This document shows, in pieces, positions 25,586 through 36,600 of a stretch of 64,000 nucleotides of DNA; positions within the stretch are counted from its first letter, which is position 1; every line of letters begins with the position of its first letter. The notes beneath the pieces were generated by a model. The model made no database searches. It saw nothing but the letters and a program-made list of their open reading frames with translations, and was not told the DNA's origin. This stretch comes from Firm-08 sp045546995 (GTDB lineage Bacteria > Bacillota > Clostridia > Oscillospirales > QAKW01): positions 124,001-188,000 of the forward strand of contig JAZQDW010000008.1 in the NCBI GenBank assembly GCA_045546995.1, read 5' to 3'. The translations under genes were made by a program, and so were the position numbers.

Positions 25586-26620
25586 ATGAAACAGATCAAA
25601 ATCGGAAATTTGACGTTGGGTCAGGGGCAACCGGTGTTGATTCAGTCCATGCTGTCAACGCCCAATGGTGATATTTCAGCTGCATTGCAGCAGGCAAAAA
25701 TGCTGGAGCAGGCAGGTTGCCGGATTTTGCGGTTGGCTGTACCCGATGAAAATGCATTGCCTGTGATCACTGCATTAAAAGAGCATACGACGATGCCGAT
25801 CGTTGCGGATATTCATTTTGATTATAAGCTGGCGTTGGCATCGGTGGATGCCGGTGTAGATAAAATCCGAATTAATCCCGGTAATATCGGTGCAGATGAA
25901 AACGTTCGCGCCGTTGCCAAAAAATGCTTGAAGCATCATATTCCGATCAGAATTGGTGTCAATGGTGGCTCGCTTGAGAAGAATATTCTTGCAAAATACG
26001 GTGCTCCTACAGCAGAGGCACTGGTTGAAAGCGCGCTGTTTCATGCATCTTTGCTGGAAAAGTACGATTTTAATGACATTGTGGTTTCGATGAAGTCCTC
26101 TAACGTTGCCAATATGGTGCGCGCATATCGACTGTTGGCGGAAAAGAAGGATTATTTGCTCCATATCGGCGTGACGGAAGCGGGTCCGGGAACCCGTGGT
26201 GTAATTAAAAATGCTATAGGTATCGGCGCATTGCTTCTGGATGGTATCGGTAATACGATTCGTGTTTCCCTTACCGATGATCCTGTTGAAGAAATTTACG
26301 CTGCCAAGCAGATTTTGAACGCACTGGACCTTTTGCCGGGGGAACCGCAGTTGATTTCCTGTCCTACCTGCGGCAGAACACAGATCGATTTGATCGCTCT
26401 TGCCAAGCAGGTTGATCAGATGCTTGCACAAATTCATAAGCCGATTAAAGTTGCTGTTATGGGATGCGTGGTAAATGGTCCCGGCGAGGCACGTGAAGCC
26501 GATATCGGCATCGCCGGCGGCAAAGGCGAGGCGCTGTTATTTAAGCACGGTCAGGTGATTTGCAAGGTTCCGTATGACGAAATATTACAAAGACTGAAGT
26601 TTGAGATAGACAAATTATGA
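25586..26620 (+). CDS. ispG: 4-hydroxy-3-methylbut-2-enyl-diphosphate synthase IspG
   Basis: Fe-S enzyme that converts MEcPP to HMBPP in the MEP pathway. QPVLIQSML near the start, the ADIHFDYKLAL segment (about 68-78), IRINPGNIG, and at the C-terminus the cluster ligands CPTCGRTQ (about 259-266) plus GCVVNGPGEA (about 297-306). The short bacterial form, 344 residues. Follows rseP by eight bases; its product is used by IspH, encoded at 45251. Confidence 0.98.
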   Translation: MKQIKIGNLTLGQGQPVLIQSMLSTPNGDISAALQQAKMLEQAGCRILRLAVPDENALPVITALKEHTTMPIVADIHFDYKLALASVDAGVDKIRINPGNIGADENVRAVAKKCLKHHIPIRIGVNGGSLEKNILAKYGAPTAEALVESALFHASLLEKYDFNDIVVSMKSSNVANMVRAYRLLAEKKDYLLHIGVTEAGPGTRGVIKNAIGIGALLLDGIGNTIRVSLTDDPVEEIYAAKQILNALDLLPGEPQLISCPTCGRTQIDLIALAKQVDQMLAQIHKPIKVAVMGCVVNGPGEAREADIGIAGGKGEALLFKHGQVICKVPYDEILQRLKFEIDKL

Positions 26621-26630
26621 CGGAGGACGT

Positions 26631-29600
26631 ATGACAGAACGTTTGTTTTTTGAGATATTTGCAAAATTGAATCAGGACAATTATGATCCCGCTTTTGCTG
26701 AAGCAGTTGTCACCAACGTGCGAATCGAGCGTGAAAAGCGATATCTCTTGGGCAAAGTTTTGTTTCCTGCTTTCATTTCTCAGCAGACGATTCAAAAAGT
26801 TTTTGCTGATATTAAGCAAGTGTACAATCTTGCATATTTGCAGCTGGACGTCAGTTTTTCTCGACTGTCTTTTGATAAAAAAATGTGGCAGGAGATCATT
26901 GCATTTGTACGTGCTAAAAATCGGAATTGTAATGGTTTTTTGGATGGAAGCAATGCTACTCTCGATAATGAAATATTAACGATCGAACTTTCTCATGGCG
27001 GCTTGGCAATATTGAAAGAATTTCGTGTTGATGATCAGATCCGCAAGTTGGTTAACGGATGGTTTGGTCTTAATGTGTCTATTCAGTTTACCGGTGTAAC
27101 GGAAGTAACTGAGAATGAAAATGAGTTGAGTAAACTTGAATTCGAAGCACCACCTGCGATGGACGTGGATGATATGATTCCGCCTCCACCTCCGCCAACG
27201 ATTCAAAAGGATGCGCCTTCTGCCCCCATACGTCGTAAGGCGGCGCCGATCGATCCGAAAATGGTTTTCTCGATGGGGGAATTGCCGTTTGATATGAACG
27301 GATCCGAAATTTTGAAGGGTAAGAGAATCGGTGATACGTTTATTAAGATTTCGGAGTTGAATCCTGACAGCGGGCGCGTGACAGTCGTTGGTGAGGTTTT
27401 CAGCTTTGACTCCCGTGTGTTGTGGGACGGTAAAAACATTCGTGTCACGCTGTATATCTCGGATGGCACCGGTTCATTTGTTGTTAAATTCAGAGATAGT
27501 ATTTCTGCATTTGAAAAATATGAGGAACATCTTCAAAGCGGTAAATCCATTGCCATCTCCGGTATGGTTGAATTTGACCGTTATGAAGAGGATATCGTTC
27601 TGCAGGCCTCGGTTATTGCTACGGCCAGAAAGAAAAAACAGGTTGACAACTATCGTGAAAAGCGTGTCGAGCTTCATTTGCATACAAAAATGTCCTCAAT
27701 GGACGCAACAAATGAAATAGGGGATTTTGTAAAACGGGCTGCTGAATGGGGGCACAAAGCCATTGCCATTACTGATCACGGCAACGTACAGGCCTATCCG
27801 CAGGCGGCAAAAGCAGGACAGAAGCACGGCGTTAAAATTTTGTACGGTATGGAAGGCTATATGGTAGATGATACCGCGCCTTCCGTGATTCACGGCGATG
27901 CAAAACACAGCTTTAAAGATACGTTTGTTGTTTTTGATATTGAAACGACCGGCTTGACTGCTTGTGTGCATCAAGTTATTGAGATCGGCGCTGTAAAAGT
28001 CGTTGGCGGGTCAATGGAGGAGGAATTCCATACTTTTGTACGTCCCGACTGCAGTATTCCTCCTGAAATTGTTGAACTTACCGGCATTAACGATAATATG
28101 GTTCGAAACGCGCCCGGTTTTGAAGAAGCGCTTGAAAAATTTGTTTCATTTTGCGGTGAGAACGTTGTTTTGGTGGCGCATAATGCTAATTTCGACGTTG
28201 GTTTTATGAAGTTTCACGCAAATAAAATCGGTCGATCGTTTGGCTATACGTATATCGATACGGTACCGTTGTGCCGCTATGCCTTTCCCGGCGTGCGTTC
28301 TGTGAAGTTGGATACCGTTGCAAAAAAGATTCATCTGCCCGCCTTTGAACACCATCGTGCCGTTGACGATGCCAAGACGTTGGCAAGAATCTTTCAGTAT
28401 TTGATGAATCACGTAACGGAGCAGGCCGGCGGTGAGGATCTTGATACGATTCGCAGTGTTGTGGAACCTGAACTGCTACAGTTGATTCATAAGCACAACA
28501 GATCTTATCATATCATTTTGTTGGTGAAGAACAAAGTGGGGCTTAAGAATCTGTATAAGTTGGTAACCAAGGGTAATATCGAACATTTCTATTCACATCC
28601 GGTTATTTTGAAAAGCGAAATATCCGAATTGCGTGATGGTCTCATTGTCGGCAGCGCCTGTGAGGCGGGCGAGTTATTTAAGGCTGTTCTTGCAGGAAAG
28701 TCAGATGATGAGTTGTGTCGGATCGCTTCCTTTTATGATTTTTTGGAGGTACAGCCGCTGGGCAATAACCAATATATGCTTCGTGACGGTTATGCTAACA
28801 GTAAGGAAGATCTGCGTAATTTCAACCGCAAGATCATTTCCTTGGGAGAGATGCTGTCCAAACCGGTTTGTGCAACGTGCGATGCCCACTTTTTGAATAA
28901 AAGTGACGAGGTGTTTCGTCGTATTCTGCAGGCCGGACAAGGCTTCGAGGACGCTGATAATCAACCTCCTTTGTACTTCAGAAATACAAAGGAAATGATC
29001 GAGGAATTTGATTATCTTCCCATTGAAAAAGCAGAAGAGATCGTAATTAAAAATCCCGGTATGATCGCTGATCAATGCGAGGAAATTATTCCTATACCGG
29101 AGGGGATGTATCCGCCGATTATCGAAGGCTGTGAAGACGAACTTCGTGAAATCGCATACGCAAACGCAAAGAAAATTTACGGTGATCCGATTCCCGAAAA
29201 GGTTCTTACTCGTATGGAACGTGAATTGGATGCAATTATCGGCAACGGATTTGCGGTTATGTACATGATTTCGCAAAAACTGGTAAAAAAATCCAATGAG
29301 GATGGATATTTTGTCGGCTCTCGTGGTTCGGTTGGCTCTTCATTTGCCGCAAACATCATCGGCATTTCCGAAGTGAACCCACTACCGCCCCATTATCTCT
29401 GCCCTGAATGTAAGTATATGGAGTGGTTTGATGACGGATCGATCGGCTCCGGCTTCGATTTACCACCTAAAAAATGCCCGAAGTGCGGTGCCCAGTTGAA
29501 CTGCGACGGACACGATATTCCGTTTGAAACCTTTTTGGGCTTTAAAGGTGATAAGGTACCGGATATCGATCTTAACTTTTCCGGCGTCTATCAACCGGTT

Positions 29601-30989
29601 GCGCACGAATACGTTCGTACTATGTTTGGCTCGAAATACGTGTATAAAGCAGGAACGATCGGTACTCTCGCCGACAAAACAGCCTATGGCTTTGTTAAAA
29701 AGTATTTTGAGGCAAAAGGGGAGCAGGTCAACAAGGCTGAACTGCAACGTCTTGTTGACGGCTGTGTGGGTACTAAACGTACGACGGGCCAGCATCCCGC
29801 GGGTATGGTTGTAGTTCCGAAAGCATATGATGTGTATGATTTCTGTCCGATTCAGCATCCTGCGGATGATCAGTCGTCCGACATCCTGACGACTCACTTT
29901 GATTTCCATTCGCTGCATGATACGATTTTGAAATTTGATATTCTCGGTCACGATGTGCCTACGCTTTTGCGTAAGATGTTTGATTTGACGGGTATTCCGT
30001 TCGAGACCATTCCGATGAATGATCCGCAGGTTTACAGTCTGTTGCAATCGCCTGAAGCTTTGGGAGTCACACCCGAGCAGATCGATTGCGAGACCGGTAC
30101 GCTTGCTTTACCGGAAATGGGAACCGGCTTTGTGCGCGGAATGTTGATTCAGGCAAAGCCGAAAAACTTCTCGGAATTGTTGCAGATTTCCGGTTTGTCA
30201 CACGGTACCGACGTTTGGATCGGTAATGCTGCCGATTTGATCGATAACGGTACTTGTACGATTTCCGAAGTTATCGGTACCCGTGACAATATCATGGTGT
30301 ATCTGATTCATAAGGGTATGGAACCGTCGCTGGCATTTAAAATTATGGAAATTGTCCGTAAGGGTAATGCTAAGAAATTGCTGACGCAGGAGATGATCGA
30401 TGAAATGTACCGTGTCGGGTGCCCGGAATGGTACGTTGAATCATGTATGAAGATTAAGTACATGTTCCCTAAGGCTCATGCAGCTGCTTACGTTATGGGT
30501 GCCATTCGTCTGGGTTGGTACAAAATTCATACGCCGCTCGAGTTTTATGCCGCGCACTTCACCGTTCGTCCGGATGGATTTGATGCGTTGGAGGTTGCCA
30601 AGGGTGAGGACTTTTTACGTAACGTGATTAAATCGATTGAAAATCTTGGAAAACAGGCCAAAGCGACCGAAACAGAAAAGGCAACTACCTATCAGGTCGT
30701 TGTAGAGGCGATGGAACGTGGCGTTGAATTCTTACCTGTAAGTATCGCACATAGCCACGCCACCGACTTTTTGGTTGAAGACGGTAAAATTCGTATGCCG
30801 TTCTCCGTTTTCAGTGGTGTCGGTGATACGGCGGCATTATCCATTGCAAAGACCCGTGATGAAGGTGGATATATGTCACAAGAGGAATTTCGACTGAAAT
30901 CCGGCGTTTCCAAGACGATTATTGAACTGTTTAATCAAGAGGGTGTATTCGGATCGCTTCCGCCTTCCTCTCAAGTAACTTTATTTTAA
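26631..30989 (+). CDS. polC: DNA polymerase III alpha subunit, PolC type (Gram-positive)
   Basis: Main replicative polymerase with a built-in proofreading exonuclease. Order: N-terminal domain; linker with a Pro run (about 180-195); OB fold (about 235-335); PHP domain start VELHLHTKMSSMDATNE (about 343-360); exonuclease inserted in PHP, beginning FVVFDIETTGL (about 428); PHP remainder; then the palm and thumb with zinc-binding CPECKYMEWF/CPKCGAQ (about 925-955), KVPDIDLNFSG with catalytic aspartates, and the helix-hairpin-helix/beta-binding C-terminus. The length of 1452 is typical. GGAGG before ATG 26631. It lies only three genes before the second polymerase, dnaE. Confidence 0.98.
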   Translation: MTERLFFEIFAKLNQDNYDPAFAEAVVTNVRIEREKRYLLGKVLFPAFISQQTIQKVFADIKQVYNLAYLQLDVSFSRLSFDKKMWQEIIAFVRAKNRNCNGFLDGSNATLDNEILTIELSHGGLAILKEFRVDDQIRKLVNGWFGLNVSIQFTGVTEVTENENELSKLEFEAPPAMDVDDMIPPPPPPTIQKDAPSAPIRRKAAPIDPKMVFSMGELPFDMNGSEILKGKRIGDTFIKISELNPDSGRVTVVGEVFSFDSRVLWDGKNIRVTLYISDGTGSFVVKFRDSISAFEKYEEHLQSGKSIAISGMVEFDRYEEDIVLQASVIATARKKKQVDNYREKRVELHLHTKMSSMDATNEIGDFVKRAAEWGHKAIAITDHGNVQAYPQAAKAGQKHGVKILYGMEGYMVDDTAPSVIHGDAKHSFKDTFVVFDIETTGLTACVHQVIEIGAVKVVGGSMEEEFHTFVRPDCSIPPEIVELTGINDNMVRNAPGFEEALEKFVSFCGENVVLVAHNANFDVGFMKFHANKIGRSFGYTYIDTVPLCRYAFPGVRSVKLDTVAKKIHLPAFEHHRAVDDAKTLARIFQYLMNHVTEQAGGEDLDTIRSVVEPELLQLIHKHNRSYHIILLVKNKVGLKNLYKLVTKGNIEHFYSHPVILKSEISELRDGLIVGSACEAGELFKAVLAGKSDDELCRIASFYDFLEVQPLGNNQYMLRDGYANSKEDLRNFNRKIISLGEMLSKPVCATCDAHFLNKSDEVFRRILQAGQGFEDADNQPPLYFRNTKEMIEEFDYLPIEKAEEIVIKNPGMIADQCEEIIPIPEGMYPPIIEGCEDELREIAYANAKKIYGDPIPEKVLTRMERELDAIIGNGFAVMYMISQKLVKKSNEDGYFVGSRGSVGSSFAANIIGISEVNPLPPHYLCPECKYMEWFDDGSIGSGFDLPPKKCPKCGAQLNCDGHDIPFETFLGFKGDKVPDIDLNFSGVYQPVAHEYVRTMFGSKYVYKAGTIGTLADKTAYGFVKKYFEAKGEQVNKAELQRLVDGCVGTKRTTGQHPAGMVVVPKAYDVYDFCPIQHPADDQSSDILTTHFDFHSLHDTILKFDILGHDVPTLLRKMFDLTGIPFETIPMNDPQVYSLLQSPEALGVTPEQIDCETGTLALPEMGTGFVRGMLIQAKPKNFSELLQISGLSHGTDVWIGNAADLIDNGTCTISEVIGTRDNIMVYLIHKGMEPSLAFKIMEIVRKGNAKKLLTQEMIDEMYRVGCPEWYVESCMKIKYMFPKAHAAAYVMGAIRLGWYKIHTPLEFYAAHFTVRPDGFDALEVAKGEDFLRNVIKSIENLGKQAKATETEKATTYQVVVEAMERGVEFLPVSIAHSHATDFLVEDGKIRMPFSVFSGVGDTAALSIAKTRDEGGYMSQEEFRLKSGVSKTIIELFNQEGVFGSLPPSSQVTLF

Positions 30990-31002
30990 GGAGTTTGGCA
31001 TA

Positions 31003-31890
31003 ATGTTAGTAAGTTTTTTGTCTCAAAACCAAATTCGTTATGAAACCGATGTATCTTTGCGTGATTTGACCACCTTCCGTGTTGGCGGTGTGGCGGAAAT
31101 TGTAATATACCCGGACAGCACGCAAAAGGTTGCTGATTTGGTTGCATTTCTTAAGCAAAATAATATTGATTATTTTGTTATGGGAAACGGCTCTAATCTG
31201 TTGTTTTCCGACGAGCGTTTTGTCAGACCGATTTTAAAGACGGATGACCTGCTTACAATGTCTGTTCATAAGGATGAATTCACCTTTGGCGCCGGTGTCA
31301 AAATGGCAAAGGCTGCTAATTTTGCCGCTGAACATTGTTATAGCGGAATGGAATTTGCCCACGGAATTCCCGGCAGCATTGGTGGCGCGGTGTATATGAA
31401 TGCCGGCGCCTATGATGGTACGATGTCACAAATTGTTTGTAGGACAACGTACGTTGATGAAGATGGTAACATTGATGAAATTGTAGGCGATGCTCACGAT
31501 TTTCAATATCGTCACAGTTTCTTTTCCCACAAGAATCTGATTATTACCGAAACTCTTGTTAAACTGGTTGCCGGTGATGAAACGGCGATCCGTGAAAAAA
31601 TGGCTGACTTTATGCAACGTCGTAAGGACAAGCAACCGCTGAATCTTCCCAGTGCCGGCTCAACGTTTAAACGTCCGGTGGGCGCTTTTGCGGGTAAGCT
31701 GATTCAGGATTGCGGGCTGATGGGATTTCAGATTGGTGGCGCGGCTGTCAGTACCAAGCATGCGGGGTTTGTCGTCAATGTTGATCATGCCAGTTTTTCG
31801 GACGTGAGAAACGTGATCTCTCACGTACAGGAAACCGTCAAAAAAGAAACGGGATTTTTCCTTGAATGCGAAGTTGAGATAGTTGAGTAG
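31003..31890 (+). CDS. murB: UDP-N-acetylenolpyruvoylglucosamine reductase MurB
   Basis: FAD enzyme that completes UDP-MurNAc. An FAD-binding fold with TTFRVGGVAE (about 23-32) and MGNGSNLLF (about 63-71); GMEFAHGIPGSIGGAVYMNAGAY; the C-terminal LPSAGSTFKRP contains the catalytic Ser of type-II MurB proteins. 295 residues. AAGGAG upstream. Begins the murB-rapZ-whiA run. Confidence 0.98.
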   Translation: MLVSFLSQNQIRYETDVSLRDLTTFRVGGVAEIVIYPDSTQKVADLVAFLKQNNIDYFVMGNGSNLLFSDERFVRPILKTDDLLTMSVHKDEFTFGAGVKMAKAANFAAEHCYSGMEFAHGIPGSIGGAVYMNAGAYDGTMSQIVCRTTYVDEDGNIDEIVGDAHDFQYRHSFFSHKNLIITETLVKLVAGDETAIREKMADFMQRRKDKQPLNLPSAGSTFKRPVGAFAGKLIQDCGLMGFQIGGAAVSTKHAGFVVNVDHASFSDVRNVISHVQETVKKETGFFLECEVEIVE

Positions 31891-31901
31891 GAGAAAATAG
31901 A

Positions 31902-32756
31902 ATGCGTCTTGTGATCATAAGCGGTATGTCCGGAGCTGGTAAATCCAGTGCATTACGTGCATTTGAGGATATGGGATATGGCTGTGTGGATAACGTTCCA
32001 CCTGAGTTGATTGAAAAATTTTCCGAGATTTTTTCCGCGCCGAATTGCAGCATCGAGAAGATGGTTTTGGTTGTGGATGCCCGTTCGGCGGAATTGTTTT
32101 CGGGTTTATCTGCCGCGTTGGAGCATCTGCGCAGTCACAACGTTTTGTTTGATCTGCTGTTTTTGGATGCCGCCAACGAGGTACTTTTGAAACGCTATAA
32201 GGAAACCCGCCGTCGTCACCCTTTAATCAGCGATTCGGATGGTTCTCTTGAAAATGCCATTCGCAAAGAGCGTATGATGATGCAAACGGCTCGTGATCGA
32301 GCAGATTTTGTAATTGATACTACTAATTTGTCCGGAAAAGAACTGACGAAGCGTTTGCATCAATTATTCAGTGCCAATACGGCTTCAATGGACGTTTCAA
32401 TTCTTTCGTTTGGATATAAATACGGTATTCCTGCTGATGCTGATTTGGTATTTGACGTACGTTGTCTGCCCAATCCGTATTACGTGGAAGCGTTGCGTGA
32501 TAAACGTGGATACGAATCCGAGGTCTACGATTATGTTTTTCAGTGGTCGGTTGCGCAACAACTTAAAAGTAAGCTGGAGGATTTGATCGGGTTTTTGTTG
32601 CCCTTGTATGTTGAAGAAGGGAAAAGTTCGGTTGTGATTGCATTTGGTTGTACCGGTGGTCAACATCGGTCAGTTGCTTTTGCCGAGCATTTCAGTCGTT
32701 TTTGTAAAAATAAACAGTATCATACGGCGTTGACGCACAGAGATGCCGATAAATAA
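31902..32756 (+). CDS. rapZ: RapZ/YvcJ-family nucleotide-binding protein
   Basis: P-loop protein; in Enterobacteria an RNA adaptor controlling glucosamine-6-phosphate synthase, in Bacillus (YvcJ) linked to competence. ISGMSGAGKSSALRAFEDMGY at the start contains Walker A (about 5-12); VVDARS (about 57); the C-terminal domain has FGYKYGIPADADLVFDVR and FGCTGGQHRSVAFAE. 284 residues. In most Firmicutes glmR (yvcK) lies between rapZ and whiA; here whiA follows after only 15 bases. Confidence 0.96.
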   Translation: MRLVIISGMSGAGKSSALRAFEDMGYGCVDNVPPELIEKFSEIFSAPNCSIEKMVLVVDARSAELFSGLSAALEHLRSHNVLFDLLFLDAANEVLLKRYKETRRRHPLISDSDGSLENAIRKERMMMQTARDRADFVIDTTNLSGKELTKRLHQLFSANTASMDVSILSFGYKYGIPADADLVFDVRCLPNPYYVEALRDKRGYESEVYDYVFQWSVAQQLKSKLEDLIGFLLPLYVEEGKSSVVIAFGCTGGQHRSVAFAEHFSRFCKNKQYHTALTHRDADK

Positions 32757-32771
32757 AGGAATTGTTGTATT

Positions 32772-33644
32772 ATGTCGTTTTGTTTTGACGTTAAACAGGA
32801 AATTTGCTCCCAGGAAGAAAAGCATAAACGCGCCATGTTTTACGGAATGATCTTGTACGCCGATCATATCAGCGATCGCATCCAGATCACCACGGAAAAC
32901 GTGTTTGTGGTCAATTTACTTGAACAGTTGGCTGCAGAGTTGTATGACGTTCATTTTTTGGTTGATGAGAATATGAGTGCCTATGTGGCTACGTTACAGG
33001 GTGAGTCGTTCAGCACGGTTTGCGCCGCTTTGGAGTTAGATCCCACCGAACCGCATTTTATACCGAAAATGGTAGAAAAGACCGGTCAACTTGCTGCGTT
33101 TTTAAAAGGTGCTTTCCTGGTTGGCGGGTATATCAGTAATCCCAGATCTGCATACCATCTTGAACTGGTTTGCCATCAATATCAGGTTAATAAAGAGATC
33201 GGGTCTCACTTAAGAAACGTTGATTTTTCTTTTAAAAGTGTTGTTCGCAAATCGAGATTTGTTTTGTATTTAAAGGACAGCGTCGTGATGGAACGGTTGT
33301 TGTACGTTTTGGGTGCTAAAAAAGCTGCATTTTCTTTGGTTGATGCCAAAATTTATAAACAAATCAAAAATGAAAATAACCGAATCAACAATTGTGCCGG
33401 TTATAATCAAGAAAAGACTCTGGACAAGGCGATTTCTCAGTTACTGGCGATACAAAAAATTGAGGAAACGGTCGGACTTGTTTCTCTTCCTGAGGATTTA
33501 CAAGAAGTTGCACAGTTGAGAAAAAGCAACAAAATGGCCTCTCTTGCCGATCTTTGCCGCTTGACGGAAGGGAAGTTCAGCAAGGCCGGACTGAGTCGCA
33601 GATTGTCCAAGATTATTGAAATTGCAAATAAGATAGAGAAGTAA
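32772..33644 (+). CDS. whiA: DNA-binding protein WhiA
   Basis: LAGLIDADG-like N-terminal domain joined to a C-terminal helix-turn-helix. In Actinobacteria it controls sporulation septation; in Bacillus it affects division and chromosome segregation. Typical start FCFDVKQEICSQEEKHKRA; GAFLVGGYISNP (about 113-124), INNCAGYNQEKTLDKA; HTH around residues 245-285 (SLADLCRL, SKAGLSRRL). 290 residues. Downstream of rapZ, as in other Gram-positives. Confidence 0.95.
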   Translation: MSFCFDVKQEICSQEEKHKRAMFYGMILYADHISDRIQITTENVFVVNLLEQLAAELYDVHFLVDENMSAYVATLQGESFSTVCAALELDPTEPHFIPKMVEKTGQLAAFLKGAFLVGGYISNPRSAYHLELVCHQYQVNKEIGSHLRNVDFSFKSVVRKSRFVLYLKDSVVMERLLYVLGAKKAAFSLVDAKIYKQIKNENNRINNCAGYNQEKTLDKAISQLLAIQKIEETVGLVSLPEDLQEVAQLRKSNKMASLADLCRLTEGKFSKAGLSRRLSKIIEIANKIEK

Positions 33645-33653
33645 AGGAATTGT

Positions 33654-36600
33654 ATGAAAGATTTCGTTCATCTTCACGTGCATACTGAATACAGCCTTTT
33701 GGATGGCGCTGCTAAAATCAGCAACGTGATTCAAAAGGCTAAAAGTCTTGGCCAAAAAGCGCTTGCAATCACTGACCACGGTGTGATGTACGGGGTGATC
33801 GATTTTTATAAAGAGGCGCTTGCACAGGGGATCAAGCCGATTATCGGCTGTGAAGTTTATACCGCAGCGCGGACCCGTTTTGACAAATTGTATGAATTTG
33901 ATGGTCAGGTGGGTCATCTGGTTTTGCTTGCAAAAAATAACGAGGGTTATCAAAATTTGATTTATTTGGTCTCCAAAGCAAGCGTGGAGGGCATGTATTA
34001 TAAACCCCGTGTTGATATGGATTTGTTACGAGAGCATTCTGAGGGCATCATTGCATTGTCCGGTTGCCTGGCAGGCGACGTGCAACGGTTCCTGCTTCGT
34101 GATAATTATGAAGCAGCGCGTGAAAAGGCGGAGGAATATCACGCCATATTTGGCGATGATTTTTATCTTGAATTGCAAGATCATGGCCTGAAAGAAGATG
34201 AGACTGTTATTTCAGGACTTGCCCGGCTTTCGGCTGAAACGGGTATTCCGTTGGTTGCTACTAATGATGTTCATTACGTAGAAAAGAAAGATGCAAAGTT
34301 GCAGGAAGTTCTGATGTGCATCCAGACCGGTAAAACCATCAACGATCCCAATGCAATGCGCTTTGAGACGGAAGAGTTTTATCTGAAGTCCTCGCAGGAA
34401 ATGGCTGAGCTTTTTGCTCGTTTTCCGCAAGCGATTGCAAATACCGAAGCAATTGCGCAGCAGTGCAATGTTTCCTTTGATTTTGATCATTATCATTTAC
34501 CCTCTTTTGCTATGCCTAACGAGAAAACGCCCGCTGAATACTTGCGACAGCTTGCGCTTTCCGGATTGAAAATGCGGTATGGCGATTGTCGGCCGGAGCT
34601 TGCTGAAAGATTGGAATACGAGCTTTCTGTTATTGAAAAAATGGGGTATGTGGATTATTTTCTAATCGTCCATGACTTTATTGACTACGCTAAGAGAAAC
34701 GATATTCCGGTCGGTCCCGGCAGAGGTTCGGCGGCCGGTTCTTTAGTTGCTTATTGCTTGCGGATTACCGAGATTGACCCAATGCGTTTTGATCTGCTTT
34801 TTGAGCGTTTTTTGAATCCGGAACGTGTCAGTATGCCTGATATTGACATTGATTTTTGTGTTAAACAACGCAGTAAGGTGATCGAATACGTCATTTCCAA
34901 ATACGGCGCAGATAACGTTGCGCAGATTATTACCTTCGGTACTATGGCAGCCAAGGCGGCAATTAAAGACGTGGGTCGTGCGCTGGGTATTTCATATTCA
35001 TTGGCTGATCGTGCTTCCAAGGCTGTGCCGTTCCGCTTGGGCATCACTTTGCCCGAGGCGCTGAAGGAATCTAAGGCGCTGAAGGAAATGTATGATACGG
35101 ATATGCAGGTGCGTGAAATGGTAAATATGGCCATTCAGTTGGAGGGTTTTCCGCGTCATTCTTCCACGCATGCTGCCGGTGTTGTGATCACACAGCGACC
35201 CGTGTACCACTATGTTCCGGTACAGTTAACTGACGAGAACGTGGTGACTCAATTTCCGATGGGCACGCTGGAGCAACTTGGACTGTTAAAGATGGACTTT
35301 TTGGGGCTGCGGAATCTTACGGTAATTCACGAGACGGAACGTTTGATTCGTAAGCATACGCCCGATTTTTCCGCTGCAGCGATTGATTTTAATGATGCTA
35401 AAGTATACGCTTTGCTGTCAAAAGGCAAAACACAAGGCGTTTTTCAGTTGGAATCCGAAGGAATAAAACAGGTTTTGCGTCGGATGCAACCGCGGAGCAT
35501 AGAGGATGTTATAGCTGTTATTTCGCTGTATCGTCCCGGTCCGATGGACTCGATTCCCAAATATATTGAAAATAAAAATAACCCACATAAAATCGTATAT
35601 AAAGATTCCAGACTTGAAAGCATTCTGGGCGTTACGTATGGGTGTATCGTTTATCAGGAGCAGGTAATGCGCATTGTTCGCGATCTGGCCGGTTACTCCT
35701 ACGGTCGCGCCGACCTGGTGCGCCGCGCTATGAGCAAAAAGAAAATGGACGTTATGGAAAAGGAACGTGACATTTTTATCAATGGCCTGACAGATAAAGA
35801 GGGGAACGTGTTGATCGATGGTTGCTTGCGACGTAACGTCAGCAAACAGGTTGCCAATGAGCTGTTTGATGAAATGACCGACTTTGCAAAATATGCGTTT
35901 AATAAGTCTCATGCGGCTTGTTATGCCTACGTTGCTTACCAAACGGCCTATCTAAAATGTCATTATCCCGCTGAATTTATGGCAGCAATGATGACCAGCG
36001 TTATGGACAACACCGAAAAGGTCGCCGGATATATCGGTGAGTGCAAAAAGATGGGTATATCCGTACTTCCTCCTATTATTAATAAAGGAAACGCTGGGTT
36101 CGGCGTATCGGATAACAGCATTGTTTTTGGCCTTTCTGCGATCAAAAACGTGGGAAGAAAATTTGTCGACAGCATTGCTGCGGAGCGTGAGCTTAACGGA
36201 GCGTTTAAATCCTTTGTTGATTTCGTACGGCGGATGGATAGTAAGGATATGAGCCGCAAGGCGCTGGAAAGTCTGATCAAGGCGGGCGCATTTGATGAAT
36301 TCGGATTCAGTCGCAAGCATCTTTTGGGCGTATATGATAAGGTGCTTGAGGCGGTGCGGAATGACGCCAGCCGTGGTGCCTTTGGTCAGATGGACCTTTT
36401 CAGCGGTGTTTTTTACGAGGAAACTGCCGGACCCGAACGTTTCTTCGTGAGCAGCATCCCTGAGTTTCCGACAGAACAAAAATTGCTGATGGAAAAAGAG
36501 GTTACCGGGTTATATATGACCGGGCACCCGCTTTCCGGGTATGACGTTCTTTATGAAAACAAAGGATATACCCGTATTGCGCAGATTTTGTCCAATGAAA

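Noticed and set aside
29460..30047. 195-codon - strand ORF opposite polC
   Set aside because: Lies wholly within the conserved polymerase palm coding region, lacks a ribosome site and has no recognisable domain.
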